Below, piece by piece: positions 15,921 through 25,386 of a stretch of 64,000 nucleotides of DNA (the first letter of the stretch is position 1; the number at the start of each line of letters is the position of its first letter). Origin of the DNA: Chryseobacterium cucumeris (GTDB lineage: Bacteria > Bacteroidota > Bacteroidia > Flavobacteriales > Weeksellaceae). The position numbers and the translations under genes were made by a program. Location of the stretch: the NCBI RefSeq assembly GCF_001593385.1, contig NZ_LUVZ01000012.1:620001-684000 (forward strand), in the 5' to 3' direction. Below the pieces are notes generated by a model, which saw only the letters and a list, made by a program, of their open reading frames with translations, did not search any database and was not told the origin of the DNA.

Positions 15921-17426
15921 TTAGCTTTCTGATGTTTCAATAAAATTGCCGTTGTCAATAAGACTTTGTGGCAGCTCTTTTTTATTTTTAATGCCTAATG
16001 ATTTTAATTTCTGAGTCTGGATCACCAGGTTGTCATTTCCGGTATGAAGCTGTTTGTAGGCATCATTGAATACGTTTTTCGCCTGATCCAGATTTCTGCC
16101 TACTTTTTCCAGGTTTTCTACAAAACCTACGAATTTGTCATAAAGTCTGGCTCCTCGATCAGCAATTTCAATAGAATTTCGGTTTTGATATTCGCGTTTC
16201 CAAAGATCGGCAATCAGCTTAAGAGAAGTGATCAGATTGCTTGGATTAAGCAGAAGGATTCTTCTTTCATAGGCATAGTTCCAAAGGTTCTGGTCTGCCT
16301 GCATTGCCGCAATATAAGCCGGTTCACTCGGAATAAACATCATCACAAAATCCAGTGATTTACCGTAATCATCGTATGCTTTTTGACTGAGTTGATTAAT
16401 ATGGTTTTTGATAGATCCAAGGTGTTGGCTCAGTTTTATGGCGTAAACATCAGCATCATTTTCGTCAACCAATTCTGTGAAAGCAGTCAGAGATACTTTA
16501 GAATCAATGATGACATTTCTTTCATCCGGGTATTTTACAACAGCATCAGGACGCATTTTCTTTCCGGAGAATTCAGAAAATAAAGCTTTATTGTCTTCAT
16601 CGCGCAATTCATGTTCGAGAAAATATTCTCTTCCTTTTACCAATCCTGATTTTTCAAGAATACTTTCCAGAATCATCTCGCCCCAGTTTCCCTGAGTTTT
16701 GCTTTCTCCTTTCAGGGCACGGGTTAGTTTTTTGGCATCTTCGGAAATCTGCTGGTTCAGTTCTGCCAGTTCTTTCACCTTTTCTGCAAGGGAGAAACGT
16801 TCTTTATTTTCCTTTTCGTAAGCTTCGTTGACTCTATTTTTTAAATCCGCGATTTTCTCCTGAAAAGGTTCAAGGATATTTTTTAAGTTATTTTGATTCA
16901 AGGTAGTAAACTTTTCAGTTTTTTCTTCTAAAATTTTATTGGCAAGATTTTCAAACTGAAGTTTAGAATCTTCCTGAATTTTAACAATTTCTTCTTTCTG
17001 GGTGTCAAGAGATTGTTGAAGACCTTCATTTTTGGCAGAAAGTTCAGAGTTTTTAGCATAAAGAGTCTGTTTTTCAAGAATGTGAGTTTCTATCTGAGAA
17101 GTCTGTCTCTGATTGATTTGTTTTAACTCCTGAAACTGAAGATTTAAGGATGAATATTCGGCAGAGATTTTAGAAAATTCATTTTTAAGGTCATCCAATA
17201 GATCCTGCTGCAGCATATTGGCTTCTTTCTCTTTACTGATGATTTGATTAAGCTCCTGAATTTTCTGGTTTGAATTTTCAAGATCAGATTGGGTTTTAAT
17301 GGATAAAGTGTTCAGTACATCATAAGAACTTCTTGAAACCATTGATGATTTCAGTACAAAATATAGTATAACAGCGCCCAGTACACCACCGGCAATCAAT
17401 CCAATAATTAAATATATCATCTCCAT
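15921..17426 (-). CDS. rmuC: DNA recombination protein RmuC homologue
   Basis: A 501-residue protein: one N-terminal membrane segment (residues 4-25, LIIGLIAGGVLGAVILYFVL), a long coiled coil (about 30-215) rich in Glu, Lys and Gln, and the RmuC domain (about 220-480) with the restriction-endonuclease-like signature RPDAVVKYPDERNVIIDSKV. In E. coli, RmuC limits recombination between short inverted repeats. It is the first gene of a leftward group that also includes the LytTR regulator. Confidence 0.92.
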   Translation of the reverse strand: MEMIYLIIGLIAGGVLGAVILYFVLKSSMVSRSSYDVLNTLSIKTQSDLENSNQKIQELNQIISKEKEANMLQQDLLDDLKNEFSKISAEYSSLNLQFQELKQINQRQTSQIETHILEKQTLYAKNSELSAKNEGLQQSLDTQKEEIVKIQEDSKLQFENLANKILEEKTEKFTTLNQNNLKNILEPFQEKIADLKNRVNEAYEKENKERFSLAEKVKELAELNQQISEDAKKLTRALKGESKTQGNWGEMILESILEKSGLVKGREYFLEHELRDEDNKALFSEFSGKKMRPDAVVKYPDERNVIIDSKVSLTAFTELVDENDADVYAIKLSQHLGSIKNHINQLSQKAYDDYGKSLDFVMMFIPSEPAYIAAMQADQNLWNYAYERRILLLNPSNLITSLKLIADLWKREYQNRNSIEIADRGARLYDKFVGFVENLEKVGRNLDQAKNVFNDAYKQLHTGNDNLVIQTQKLKSLGIKNKKELPQSLIDNGNFIETSES

Positions 17427-17447
17427 CTTCCAAAATTATGAAAAAAG

Positions 17448-17602
17448 GTCGGAAGCTGGAAGCGGGATGTTGGAAGTTCCTTTTGGACAGATAAGAACTG
17501 ACTTTTTTTACAATTAAATTCAATGTTTTTTAAAGGGAAATAAAATGGAAACAATCGCTTTATAAAATTCCATTACCTCTCGCTTCCGGCCCCCAGCTTT
17601 CT
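17448..17602. repeat. Degenerate GGAAG-rich inverted pair in the rmuC/response-regulator spacer
   Basis: The spacer holds a GGAAGCTGGAAGCGGGATG-like stretch near 17451-17469 and, inverted, a related CTCGCTTCCGGCCCCCAGC stretch at 17578-17596. Both are unusually G/C-rich for this genome and look like remnants of a short dispersed repeat. Weak call. Confidence 0.35.
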
Positions 17603-17646
17603 TTCTGAATTAGAATACCTATATTTATGGGAAATTTCAGAGACTT

Positions 17647-18321
17647 ATGAATATTTTGCTGGTAGAAGATGATCAAAGAATCAGTAATTTCCTGATAAAA
17701 GGCCTTTCCGAGGCTGGCTATAATACAACCCTGGCAGATTCCGGGGAAAAGGCACGCGAACTTCTTCATACCTATGATTTTGATATTATTTTAATGGACA
17801 TCATGCTTCCCGGACTGGATGGAATGCAGCTTACTCAGATCATCAGATTTAAAGGAAACTATACTCCGATTTTGGTTTTAAGTGCCCTGAACAGTCCTGA
17901 TGATAAAATCAAAATGCTTGATATGGGTGCTGATGATTATTTATCCAAACCCTTCCATTTTGAAGAATTGATTTCAAGGATTAAAGCTTTAACCAGAAGA
18001 AATAAAATGAGCTACCAAAAGGAGGATCAATATTTATCATGCGGAAATATTGTGATTGATACAGATCTTCATAAAGTAACTCAGAATGATAAGGAAATAG
18101 AATTTTCCCCTACGGAATACAAACTGTTTACTTTTCTGATGGAGAATAAAAATAAAGTGTTGAGCAGAACCCAGATTTTACATAAGGTATGGGGAATTGA
18201 TTTCGATAATACAACGAATGTAGTGGATGTTTATATTTCCTATGTCCGTAATAAGATTGATGAGACAGAACAGAAAATTATTCATACCGTAAAAGGAACC
18301 GGATATTTGATCAAAGACTGA
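17647..18321 (+). CDS. OmpR/PhoB-family response regulator
   Basis: A 224-residue two-component regulator. The receiver domain (1-120) has the acidic pair Asp8/Asp9, phospho-acceptor Asp51 in ILMDIMLPG and the conserved Lys in YLSKPF. The winged-helix DNA-binding domain (about 130-224) has FSPTEYKLFTFLMEN and the C-terminal VDVYISYVRNKID...VKGTGYLI. It is two bases upstream of the kinase gene. Together they presumably control the efflux genes that follow, in the manner of CusR/CzcR-type systems. Confidence 0.93.
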   Translation: MNILLVEDDQRISNFLIKGLSEAGYNTTLADSGEKARELLHTYDFDIILMDIMLPGLDGMQLTQIIRFKGNYTPILVLSALNSPDDKIKMLDMGADDYLSKPFHFEELISRIKALTRRNKMSYQKEDQYLSCGNIVIDTDLHKVTQNDKEIEFSPTEYKLFTFLMENKNKVLSRTQILHKVWGIDFDNTTNVVDVYISYVRNKIDETEQKIIHTVKGTGYLIKD

Positions 18322-18323
18322 AG

Positions 18324-19688
18324 ATGACGCTAAGAAGTAGATTTACCCTTATTTCAAGCCTCTCATTTGGCATCGTTTCTATCATCACATCTGCGGTGAT
18401 ATTTTTTGCCTATTATGACAGTACCAAGATTTTCTATTTTGAAAAGCTCAGAAATACGGCTCTTATCTCTGCTATTTATTATCTTGAAAAGGATGAACTC
18501 CCGAAAGACCGACATGCCCAGATTAAAAAAGAATACAACCATCTGATTCAGAATAACAGGGTAGCGGTTTATAATCAGAATAATGAAGTTACCTTTGGAC
18601 ATAACCTGAACGATAAGAATATAAAACTTTCCCATTTGCAGGCTGTCCGAAAAAACAAAGGAATACAGTTTATGTCTGATAATCAATTCTACTACGGAAT
18701 TTTTTATCCTGATAACCAAGGTGACTTTGTGGTTTTTGTGAAGTCTTCCAACGATTCTTTCCAGTCGCAGATTCTGAGGCTTGCTATTATCATGCTTTCC
18801 GTATTGTTGATCGGGCTTCTCGCAATCTATTTTCTGAGCAGATACCTTTCTAAAGTAGTTTATAAACCTATCTCCAATGTAGTAGAACGGATCAATAAAG
18901 TAGAGTATAATAACATTTCTACGGCAATTATTACTTCTACCAATACCAATGACGAGATTGAAGATTTGATAAAGTCCTATAATAAACTGTTGGGCAGAAT
19001 CTCTGAAAATGTACTCTTGCAGCAGAACTTTATCAATTATGTTTCCCATGAATTCAAAACACCTTTAGCAGCGATTTCTGGAAATCTGGAGGTGTTTGCC
19101 CAAAAAGACCGTACACCGGAAGAATACAGGGAAGTGGCTAAAGAGTCATTGGAAAATGTATATGAGATTGAAAATATTCTCAACAATCTTTTACTGATGT
19201 CCGGAATGACAAAGCTTGAGTCTTCTCACAAACCGATGAGAGTGGATGAACTGGTCTGGAAGATTTATGAGAAATTAGAACCCAAAGCAAAGGAAGGCCA
19301 TTCATCCATTAAAATACAGCTTAAGGTAACGAAACCTGCTTTGCTGGAATTTCCCGGAAATGAAACTCTGCTGTATTTGGCATTATATAATATTGTAGAA
19401 AACGCGATCAAATATTCCTTTGATAAACCTGTAGTGATTACCTTATCAGAAAAGGGCAATCATTTATATATCGATGTCAGAGATGAAGGAAGAGGAATTC
19501 CGGCTGATGATCTTGTGAAAATATCTGAGACTTTCTACAGAGGAAAAAATGTAGATACTGTAAAAGGCAGCGGAATTGGTTTATCGCTTTCAAAAAGTAT
19601 TTTTGACCATCATCATATAGTGATGAAAATTGATTCTATGGTCAATGTGGGAACCAATGTTCTCCTGGAATTTCCTTCCCATTCGTAA
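18324..19688 (+). CDS. Membrane sensor histidine kinase
   Basis: A 454-residue kinase: membrane segment at about 10-30, a periplasmic sensing domain of about 120 residues with no recognisable metal motif, a second membrane segment (about 155-172), a HAMP-like linker, the phospho-accepting His242 in NYVSHEFKTPLAA, and an HATPase domain with the N box (NIVENAIKYS), G1 (DVRDEGRGIP) and G2 (GSGIGLSLSK). It is translated directly after the response regulator. The signal is unknown; the downstream heavy-metal-type pump suggests a metal cation. Confidence 0.92.
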   Translation: MTLRSRFTLISSLSFGIVSIITSAVIFFAYYDSTKIFYFEKLRNTALISAIYYLEKDELPKDRHAQIKKEYNHLIQNNRVAVYNQNNEVTFGHNLNDKNIKLSHLQAVRKNKGIQFMSDNQFYYGIFYPDNQGDFVVFVKSSNDSFQSQILRLAIIMLSVLLIGLLAIYFLSRYLSKVVYKPISNVVERINKVEYNNISTAIITSTNTNDEIEDLIKSYNKLLGRISENVLLQQNFINYVSHEFKTPLAAISGNLEVFAQKDRTPEEYREVAKESLENVYEIENILNNLLLMSGMTKLESSHKPMRVDELVWKIYEKLEPKAKEGHSSIKIQLKVTKPALLEFPGNETLLYLALYNIVENAIKYSFDKPVVITLSEKGNHLYIDVRDEGRGIPADDLVKISETFYRGKNVDTVKGSGIGLSLSKSIFDHHHIVMKIDSMVNVGTNVLLEFPSHS

Positions 19689-19735
19689 TCGTGTTATTTG
19701 TGAAAAGATTTGTGTTTTTCGTGTTTTAAAAAAGT

Positions 19736-19814
19736 TCTAATCAAACTCTAATGTTGAACTAACCGAATTTTAATTTTCTTTACAATTCCCTCTAATCTTA
19801 GACAAATAGCTTTG
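19736..19814 (+). promoter_or_regulatory. Candidate promoter and response-regulator operator for the efflux operon
   Basis: TCTAAT occurs at 19736, 19747 and 19791. The first two are 11 bases apart and the third is 44 (four times 11) further on, the helical phasing expected of an OmpR-family binding site. TAGCTTTG at 19807-19814 fits the -7 consensus, just before the TTG start at 19836. Inference only. Confidence 0.45.
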
Positions 19815-19835
19815 TGGTCTTAAAATAAGAGACCC

Positions 19836-21110
19836 TTGAAGAAGCTATTTTTTACCCTATTTTATATTCATTGTTTCAGTTTCTTTTCAGCACAGATTTC
19901 AGATACCCTGAAAGTTGGAAGAAAGGAAGCTGAAACTATCTTTTTGGCTAAAAACCTTGACCTTATTGCTCAGAAGCTTGAAATTTCACAAGCAGAAGCA
20001 AGAGCTGTTCAGGCTAAATACTGGCCTAACCCTACATTGAGTATCAGTGAAGTCAATCTATGGAGAACTTATGACATAGAAGAACAGCCGGCATTGATCG
20101 GAAACTGGGGAAAAAATACTCAGATTTCTGCGGAAATAGAACAGGTGATTCAGACTGCGGGTAAAAGGCGAAAAAATATTGAGCTCCAGAAAATAGAAGT
20201 GGAAGGAGAGAAGTATGAGTTACAGGAAGTTTTACGTGAACTTAAAAAAACACTCAGAAATACCATTACCGAAATTCTTTATAATCAGGAACAGCAAAAA
20301 ATCTATCAAGGGCAAATTACTTCCATTGAGAAATTAACGAAATCCTACAATAATCAATTAAACCTCGGGAATATCAGTAAAGCTGAATATGTCCGCTTAA
20401 AAGCACAGGAAATTGAATTCAAGAAGAAGCTGATTTCATTAAAACAGGAAATCGAAGATCAGCAGGTAGAGCTTAAAGCCTTATTGATGCTGCCTTCTCA
20501 ATCTTACCTGGTGATAACAGATTCATTTGTGATGCCTGAAAAACAACTTTCTGAGTTGGAAGTGAGCCAATGGATAGACAAGGCAAAAGAAAACCGCCCC
20601 GATATTATGATCTCGAAAAATAAAGAGAAACATGCTGCAAAAAACCTGGAACTTCAAAATGCCATGAAAACTCCTGACGTTGCCGTTTCTATAGGATACG
20701 ACCGTGGAGGAAATATCATGAAAGACTTTATAGGATTAGGGGTTTCGATGGATCTTCCCATTTTCGACCGTAATAAAGGGAATATCCAGGAAGCAAGGCT
20801 TGAGATTGAGAAAAGCAAACTGGAGACCCGTAAAAATGTACTGAAATCTGAGAATGAAATTGTCTCTGTTTTCAGAAATTATATCAGAACACAGCAGGTT
20901 TCAGAAGAGATTGATGGCAATTACGAATCTACTCTGGACGGCTTGTTAGTAAGCCACGAGAAAAATTTCAGACTAAGAAATATCAGTATGCTTGAGTATA
21001 TGGATTTTCTGGATACCTACATCGGAAATAAAATGATCATCCTGGATACTAAAAAAGAATTGAACCAATACTACGAAAACCTGCAGTATGTTGTAGGACA
21101 AGATTTATAA
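19836..21110 (+). CDS. TolC-family outer-membrane efflux channel
   Basis: A 424-residue outer-membrane factor of the CusC/CzcC type. The start is TTG at 19836 (MKKLFFTLF), giving a signal peptide ending FFSA. Two OEP repeats follow, long helical stretches at about 115-215 and 330-400 separated by short strand pieces (for example MKTPDVAVSIGYDRGG). No lipobox was seen. It is three bases upstream of the adaptor gene. It would form the outer-membrane tunnel of the tripartite pump. Confidence 0.9.
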   Translation: MKKLFFTLFYIHCFSFFSAQISDTLKVGRKEAETIFLAKNLDLIAQKLEISQAEARAVQAKYWPNPTLSISEVNLWRTYDIEEQPALIGNWGKNTQISAEIEQVIQTAGKRRKNIELQKIEVEGEKYELQEVLRELKKTLRNTITEILYNQEQQKIYQGQITSIEKLTKSYNNQLNLGNISKAEYVRLKAQEIEFKKKLISLKQEIEDQQVELKALLMLPSQSYLVITDSFVMPEKQLSELEVSQWIDKAKENRPDIMISKNKEKHAAKNLELQNAMKTPDVAVSIGYDRGGNIMKDFIGLGVSMDLPIFDRNKGNIQEARLEIEKSKLETRKNVLKSENEIVSVFRNYIRTQQVSEEIDGNYESTLDGLLVSHEKNFRLRNISMLEYMDFLDTYIGNKMIILDTKKELNQYYENLQYVVGQDL

Positions 21111-21113
21111 GAT

Positions 21114-22229
21114 ATGAACAAAAATATTACTAAATACACCGCTGCAGCTTACCTGTCTGCCCTCATCATTTTTACAGGCTGTGCCGGAAAACAGGAAAAT
21201 AAAGAAGCTGAAAAAAGTTATTGCATCAGCAAAGAACTTAAAAAAGATATTAAACTGGCCAAAGCAGAACTGCTTCCCATAGAAGAAAGTATTACGCTTA
21301 CCGGGGAAGTGGAAAGCAATTCTGATAAAACGGTTCCTTTTGTAAGTCTTGTAGACGGAGTCGTGATGGATACCTATTTCTCACTTGGTGATTATGTAAA
21401 AAAAGGACAAACGTTGGCAAGCGTAAAGAGTACAGCTGTGAATGAAATGCAGGATGATACTCAAACTTTACAGGCTCAGCTGGCCGTTGCGAAAAGAAAG
21501 TTGTCTTCTGTAGAAGCCATGTATAAAGATGACATTGCCTCTCAGAAGGATTTGCAGGAAGCACGTTCCGAAGTAGCCATCTTGCAATCCAATATTTCTA
21601 AAACACAGAAAAATATGCAGCTCTATTCGGCAGGAGGAAGCACGATTCAGATAAAAGCTCCGGCAGATGGATATGTGATTTCAAAGAATATTTCCAAAGG
21701 AATGCCTGTTACTGCGGGAGGAGATCAACTGTTTACCATTTCCAATCTGGATAAGGTATGGGTAATGGCCAATGTGTATGCTACCAACATGAGGCATGTG
21801 TATGTGGATCAGCCGGTAGTGGTGAAAACGCTTGCTTATCCTGATGACAGTTTCTCCGGAAAGATCAATACGATTTCCCAGGTTTTCAATGAAAACGAAA
21901 GGGTACTCAAAGCCAAGATCATCATGGATAATAATGGAATGAAGCTGAGACCGGGAATGTCTGCAGATGTTGTATTGCCAGTTAATTCACAAAACAAAAG
22001 CGCACTGGCTATTCCAGCAAAGGCTTTAATCTTTGATAATAACCAAAGCTATGTAGTGGTTTACAAGAAAGACTGTGAACTGGAGATCAGACCCGTAACA
22101 GAGATTGCTTCCAACAGCCAGTATATTTATGTAGAAGGAAATTTAAAACCAGGTGAAAACGTCATTGCTTCCAACGGACTATTGATTTATGAGAACCTGA
22201 AAAACCAATTAAATAATTCCACGAAGTAA
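21114..22229 (+). CDS. RND efflux periplasmic adaptor lipoprotein
   Basis: A 371-residue membrane-fusion protein. The signal peptide ends in the lipobox FTGC (Cys at about 23), so it should be lipid-anchored. It has the barrel-sandwich halves around a coiled-coil hairpin (about 115-170; GVVMDTYFSLGDYVKKGQ before it, IKAPADGYVISKNISKGMPV after it) and a beta-barrel to the C-terminus. It lacks the methionine-rich N-terminus of copper-type CusB. It shares one base with the pump gene (TAATG), so they are translationally coupled. Confidence 0.92.
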   Translation: MNKNITKYTAAAYLSALIIFTGCAGKQENKEAEKSYCISKELKKDIKLAKAELLPIEESITLTGEVESNSDKTVPFVSLVDGVVMDTYFSLGDYVKKGQTLASVKSTAVNEMQDDTQTLQAQLAVAKRKLSSVEAMYKDDIASQKDLQEARSEVAILQSNISKTQKNMQLYSAGGSTIQIKAPADGYVISKNISKGMPVTAGGDQLFTISNLDKVWVMANVYATNMRHVYVDQPVVVKTLAYPDDSFSGKINTISQVFNENERVLKAKIIMDNNGMKLRPGMSADVVLPVNSQNKSALAIPAKALIFDNNQSYVVVYKKDCELEIRPVTEIASNSQYIYVEGNLKPGENVIASNGLLIYENLKNQLNNSTK

Positions 22230-25200
22230 TGCGAAAATTTGTACAGAATATAGTTTCCTTCTCATTAAAAAACTCACTGATTGTTCTTTTGGGAACTTTT
22301 CTTTTGCTGGCCGGAGGAATCTATTCCTATATGCATACACCTATTGAAGCATTTCCGGATGTTACCAATACAAGGGTACGAGTTATTACCCAATGGCCGG
22401 GGAGAAGTGCTGAGGAAATAGAAAAATTTGTCACATTACCCATTTCAAAGGAAATGAATGCCATCCCGAACAAAACTTCGGTGCGTTCAATTTCCTTGTT
22501 TGGACTATCTGTGGTGACGGTTATTTTTGATGATCATGTGAATGATTTTTATGCCCAGCAATATGCTTCCAATAAACTGGGAAATGTAGAGCTGCCTACC
22601 GGAGCAGAATATAGTATTGAGCCTCCTTCAGGAGCTACCGGTGAAATTTACAGATATATTATCAAGAGTAAACTGCCGATCAAAGAAGTAACCGCTATTC
22701 AGGATTGGGTAGTGGAAAGAGAATTGCTTGCCGTCCCTGGTGTGGCAGATGTGGTAAGCTTTGGTGGAGAAGAAAAAACCTATGAAATAAAAATTAATCC
22801 TACGGAATTACACAATTACGACCTTTCCCCCCTGGATGTGTATGAAGCGGTTTCGAAGAGTAATATCAATGTAGGAGGAGATGTAGTGGCAAAAGGTGAT
22901 CAGGCTTATGTAGTGCGGGGGATCGGTCTTTTGGAGAAAAAAGAAGATATTGAGAATATTCAGATCGAGGTCAAAGGTTCTACCCCTATTTTGGTGAAAC
23001 ACGTAGCGGAAGTAAAAGTTTCTGCAAAACCTAGATTAGGGCAGGTAGGATACAACAAAGACAATGATGTTGTAGAAGGAATTGTGATCATGCTTCGAGG
23101 GGAAAACCCAAGTGAAGTCATTGCAAGACTGAAAGACAGAATAGAAGAACTGAATGGGGGAGAATTGCCAGGTGATGTTCAGATTGTTCCCATCATTGAC
23201 CGTACAGAACTTGTAAATACAACGGTTCATACTGTGTCCAAAAACCTCATTGAAGGAGTTATTCTCGTTTCCATTATTGTATTCATTTTCCTTTACAACT
23301 GGAGAACTACCTTTATTGTAGCATCAGTTATTCCTCTGGCTTTCCTGTTTGCTATTATTATGTTGAAAATTCAGGGTCTCCCGGCCAACCTGATTTCCAT
23401 GGGAGCACTGGACTTTGGGCTGCTTTTGGAAGGAACTCTGGTTATTGTCGAACACGTCTTTGTCGCCCTTGAACTTAAAGCGAAAAAGATTGGACTGCGG
23501 AGATTTAACAAAATTTCAAAACTGGGGATCATCAAGAAAAGCGCAGGAAGTGTAGCAAGTTATATTTTCTTTGCCCTGTTGATTCTGATCGTTGCGCTGA
23601 TGCCGATTTTCTCTTTCCAGAAAGTTGAAGGAAAAATGTTCTCACCATTAGCATTTACTCTTGGGTATGCATTATTAGGATCATTGATTTTAAGTTTGAC
23701 CTACGTTCCGGCAATGTGTAAACTGCTATTGACAAAAAATATTGAAGAGAAAGAAAACTTTATTTCAAAATTCTTCAGAGTTAATATCTACAGAATCTAC
23801 GAGTTCAGTGACCGCCACAAAAAAGGATTCATTGTTGGTTTCGTTGCTTTGCTTGCCATGTGTGGATGGAGATTTTCCAATTATGGATCTGAGTTTTTGC
23901 CCAAACTGAATGAAGGTGCAATTTATGTAAGAGCGACCCTTCCCAACAGTGTCAATCTGGATGAATCTGTAAGGTTAACTAAAGAGATGAAGGAGATTCT
24001 CATGAAGTATGATGAAGTAAAATTTGTCATGACCCAGACAGGTCGTCCTAATGATGGAACCGATCCCACCGGGTTCTTTAATATTGAATTTAATATTCAG
24101 CTGAAGCCAGAAAATGAATGGAAGAAAAAAATATCCAAAGAAGAACTTCTTGAAGAAATGAGAATTTCCCTTGAGAAATTTCCGGGTATCAATTTTGGAT
24201 TCAGCCAGCCTATACAGGATAACGTGGAAGAATATGTAGCAGGAGTAAAAGCTCCGTTGGTCATTAAAATTTTTGGAAATGACTTATTTGAGCTGGAAAA
24301 TTACGCCAATAAAGTAGCTAATTCGATCAGAACAGTTCCGGGAATATCGGATGTGAATGTTTTCAAAAATATCGGACTTCCGGAATTGAGAATACAGCTT
24401 CACGATTCCAAAATGGCAAAATATGGTGTCTCCACAGCAGATGCACAGGCCGTTATCGAAATGACCATCGGAGGGCAGGCCGCTACCAAGTTTTATGAAC
24501 AGGAGAGAATGTTTGACGTAATGCTCAGGTTTGAAAAAGATTACAGAGATACGCCTGAAAAAATGGGAAATATTTTGATCCCGACTCAGGACAATAAAAA
24601 AGTTCCGCTGAAAGAAATTGCAACCATTGATTATCATACCGGACCATCATTTATTTACCGTGAAGGAAACAGCAGATATATCGGAGTCGGATTTAATATT
24701 GAAGGACGCGATCTGGGAAGTACCATTAAAGAAGCCAAAGCGAAAGTAGATCAAGAAGTGAAGCTTCCGAAAAAGCATAAAATGACGTGGGCCGGAGAAT
24801 TTGAAAGTAAAGAAAGAGCCGCAAAACAGCTGGCTATGGTAGTACCGATTTCTTTAGTTCTTATTCTGATGCTGTTGTACTTTAATTTCGGAAATATAAA
24901 AGATACGCTGATTTCATCCATTACACTCGCATTTGCATTTATCGGAGGATTCTTATCCCTTTGGTTTACGGGAACCATCTTCGGAATTTCAGCGGGAATC
25001 GGTTTCATTATCCTTTTTGGAGTCGCTACCATAGACGGTATCGTACTCATTGGAGTGATGAAAGAAAATCTGCAAAACAGAATGTCACTCAAAGAATCCA
25101 TAGCTCAGGGAGTGAAAAGCAGAATACGTCCGGTGGTGATGATTGCCCTGATGGGATCTATGGGACTTCTTCCGGCAGCTATGTCAAACGGAATGGGATC

Positions 25201-25327
25201 AGAAATTCAGAAGCCTTTAGCCATTATGATTGTAGGTGGATTGATCGTCTGTATGCTGCTGTCATTTACAATTCTACCTATCATTTTCCATTATGCCTAC
25301 CGTAAAAAGCATAAGGAAGCAATATAG
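22229..25327 (+). CDS. Heavy-metal-efflux RND pump (CzcA/CusA family)
   Basis: A 1032-residue inner-membrane proton antiporter with the standard RND layout: TM1 near residues 13-30, a large periplasmic loop, TM2-6 (about 335-490), a second loop, and TM7-12 (about 860-1020). The TM4 proton-relay motif reads DFGLLLEGTLVIVEH: Asp395 and Glu408 match CzcA Asp402 and Glu415, while the middle position is Glu401 instead of Asp408. The DFG form argues for a divalent cation (Zn/Co/Cd/Ni type) rather than a copper/silver pump, but the ion cannot be fixed from sequence. It is the last gene of the operon. Confidence 0.93.
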   Translation: MRKFVQNIVSFSLKNSLIVLLGTFLLLAGGIYSYMHTPIEAFPDVTNTRVRVITQWPGRSAEEIEKFVTLPISKEMNAIPNKTSVRSISLFGLSVVTVIFDDHVNDFYAQQYASNKLGNVELPTGAEYSIEPPSGATGEIYRYIIKSKLPIKEVTAIQDWVVERELLAVPGVADVVSFGGEEKTYEIKINPTELHNYDLSPLDVYEAVSKSNINVGGDVVAKGDQAYVVRGIGLLEKKEDIENIQIEVKGSTPILVKHVAEVKVSAKPRLGQVGYNKDNDVVEGIVIMLRGENPSEVIARLKDRIEELNGGELPGDVQIVPIIDRTELVNTTVHTVSKNLIEGVILVSIIVFIFLYNWRTTFIVASVIPLAFLFAIIMLKIQGLPANLISMGALDFGLLLEGTLVIVEHVFVALELKAKKIGLRRFNKISKLGIIKKSAGSVASYIFFALLILIVALMPIFSFQKVEGKMFSPLAFTLGYALLGSLILSLTYVPAMCKLLLTKNIEEKENFISKFFRVNIYRIYEFSDRHKKGFIVGFVALLAMCGWRFSNYGSEFLPKLNEGAIYVRATLPNSVNLDESVRLTKEMKEILMKYDEVKFVMTQTGRPNDGTDPTGFFNIEFNIQLKPENEWKKKISKEELLEEMRISLEKFPGINFGFSQPIQDNVEEYVAGVKAPLVIKIFGNDLFELENYANKVANSIRTVPGISDVNVFKNIGLPELRIQLHDSKMAKYGVSTADAQAVIEMTIGGQAATKFYEQERMFDVMLRFEKDYRDTPEKMGNILIPTQDNKKVPLKEIATIDYHTGPSFIYREGNSRYIGVGFNIEGRDLGSTIKEAKAKVDQEVKLPKKHKMTWAGEFESKERAAKQLAMVVPISLVLILMLLYFNFGNIKDTLISSITLAFAFIGGFLSLWFTGTIFGISAGIGFIILFGVATIDGIVLIGVMKENLQNRMSLKESIAQGVKSRIRPVVMIALMGSMGLLPAAMSNGMGSEIQKPLAIMIVGGLIVCMLLSFTILPIIFHYAYRKKHKEAI

Positions 25328-25350
25328 TTTCTTTTATTTTGTTCATTATG

Positions 25351-25386
25351 AGGCCGGGATCCGTGAGGAAGATCCCGGCCTTTTTA
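25351..25386 (+). terminator. Strong intrinsic terminator of the efflux operon
   Basis: A perfect 11-base G/C-rich stem AGGCCGGGATC/GATCCCGGCCT, 9-base loop, then TTTTTATT. Confidence 0.92.

Noticed and set aside
22229..25327. Naming the pump CusA (copper/silver)
   Set aside because: The DFG-type relay motif and the adaptor without Met-rich segments do not fit copper-type members; only the broader HME-RND family is supported.
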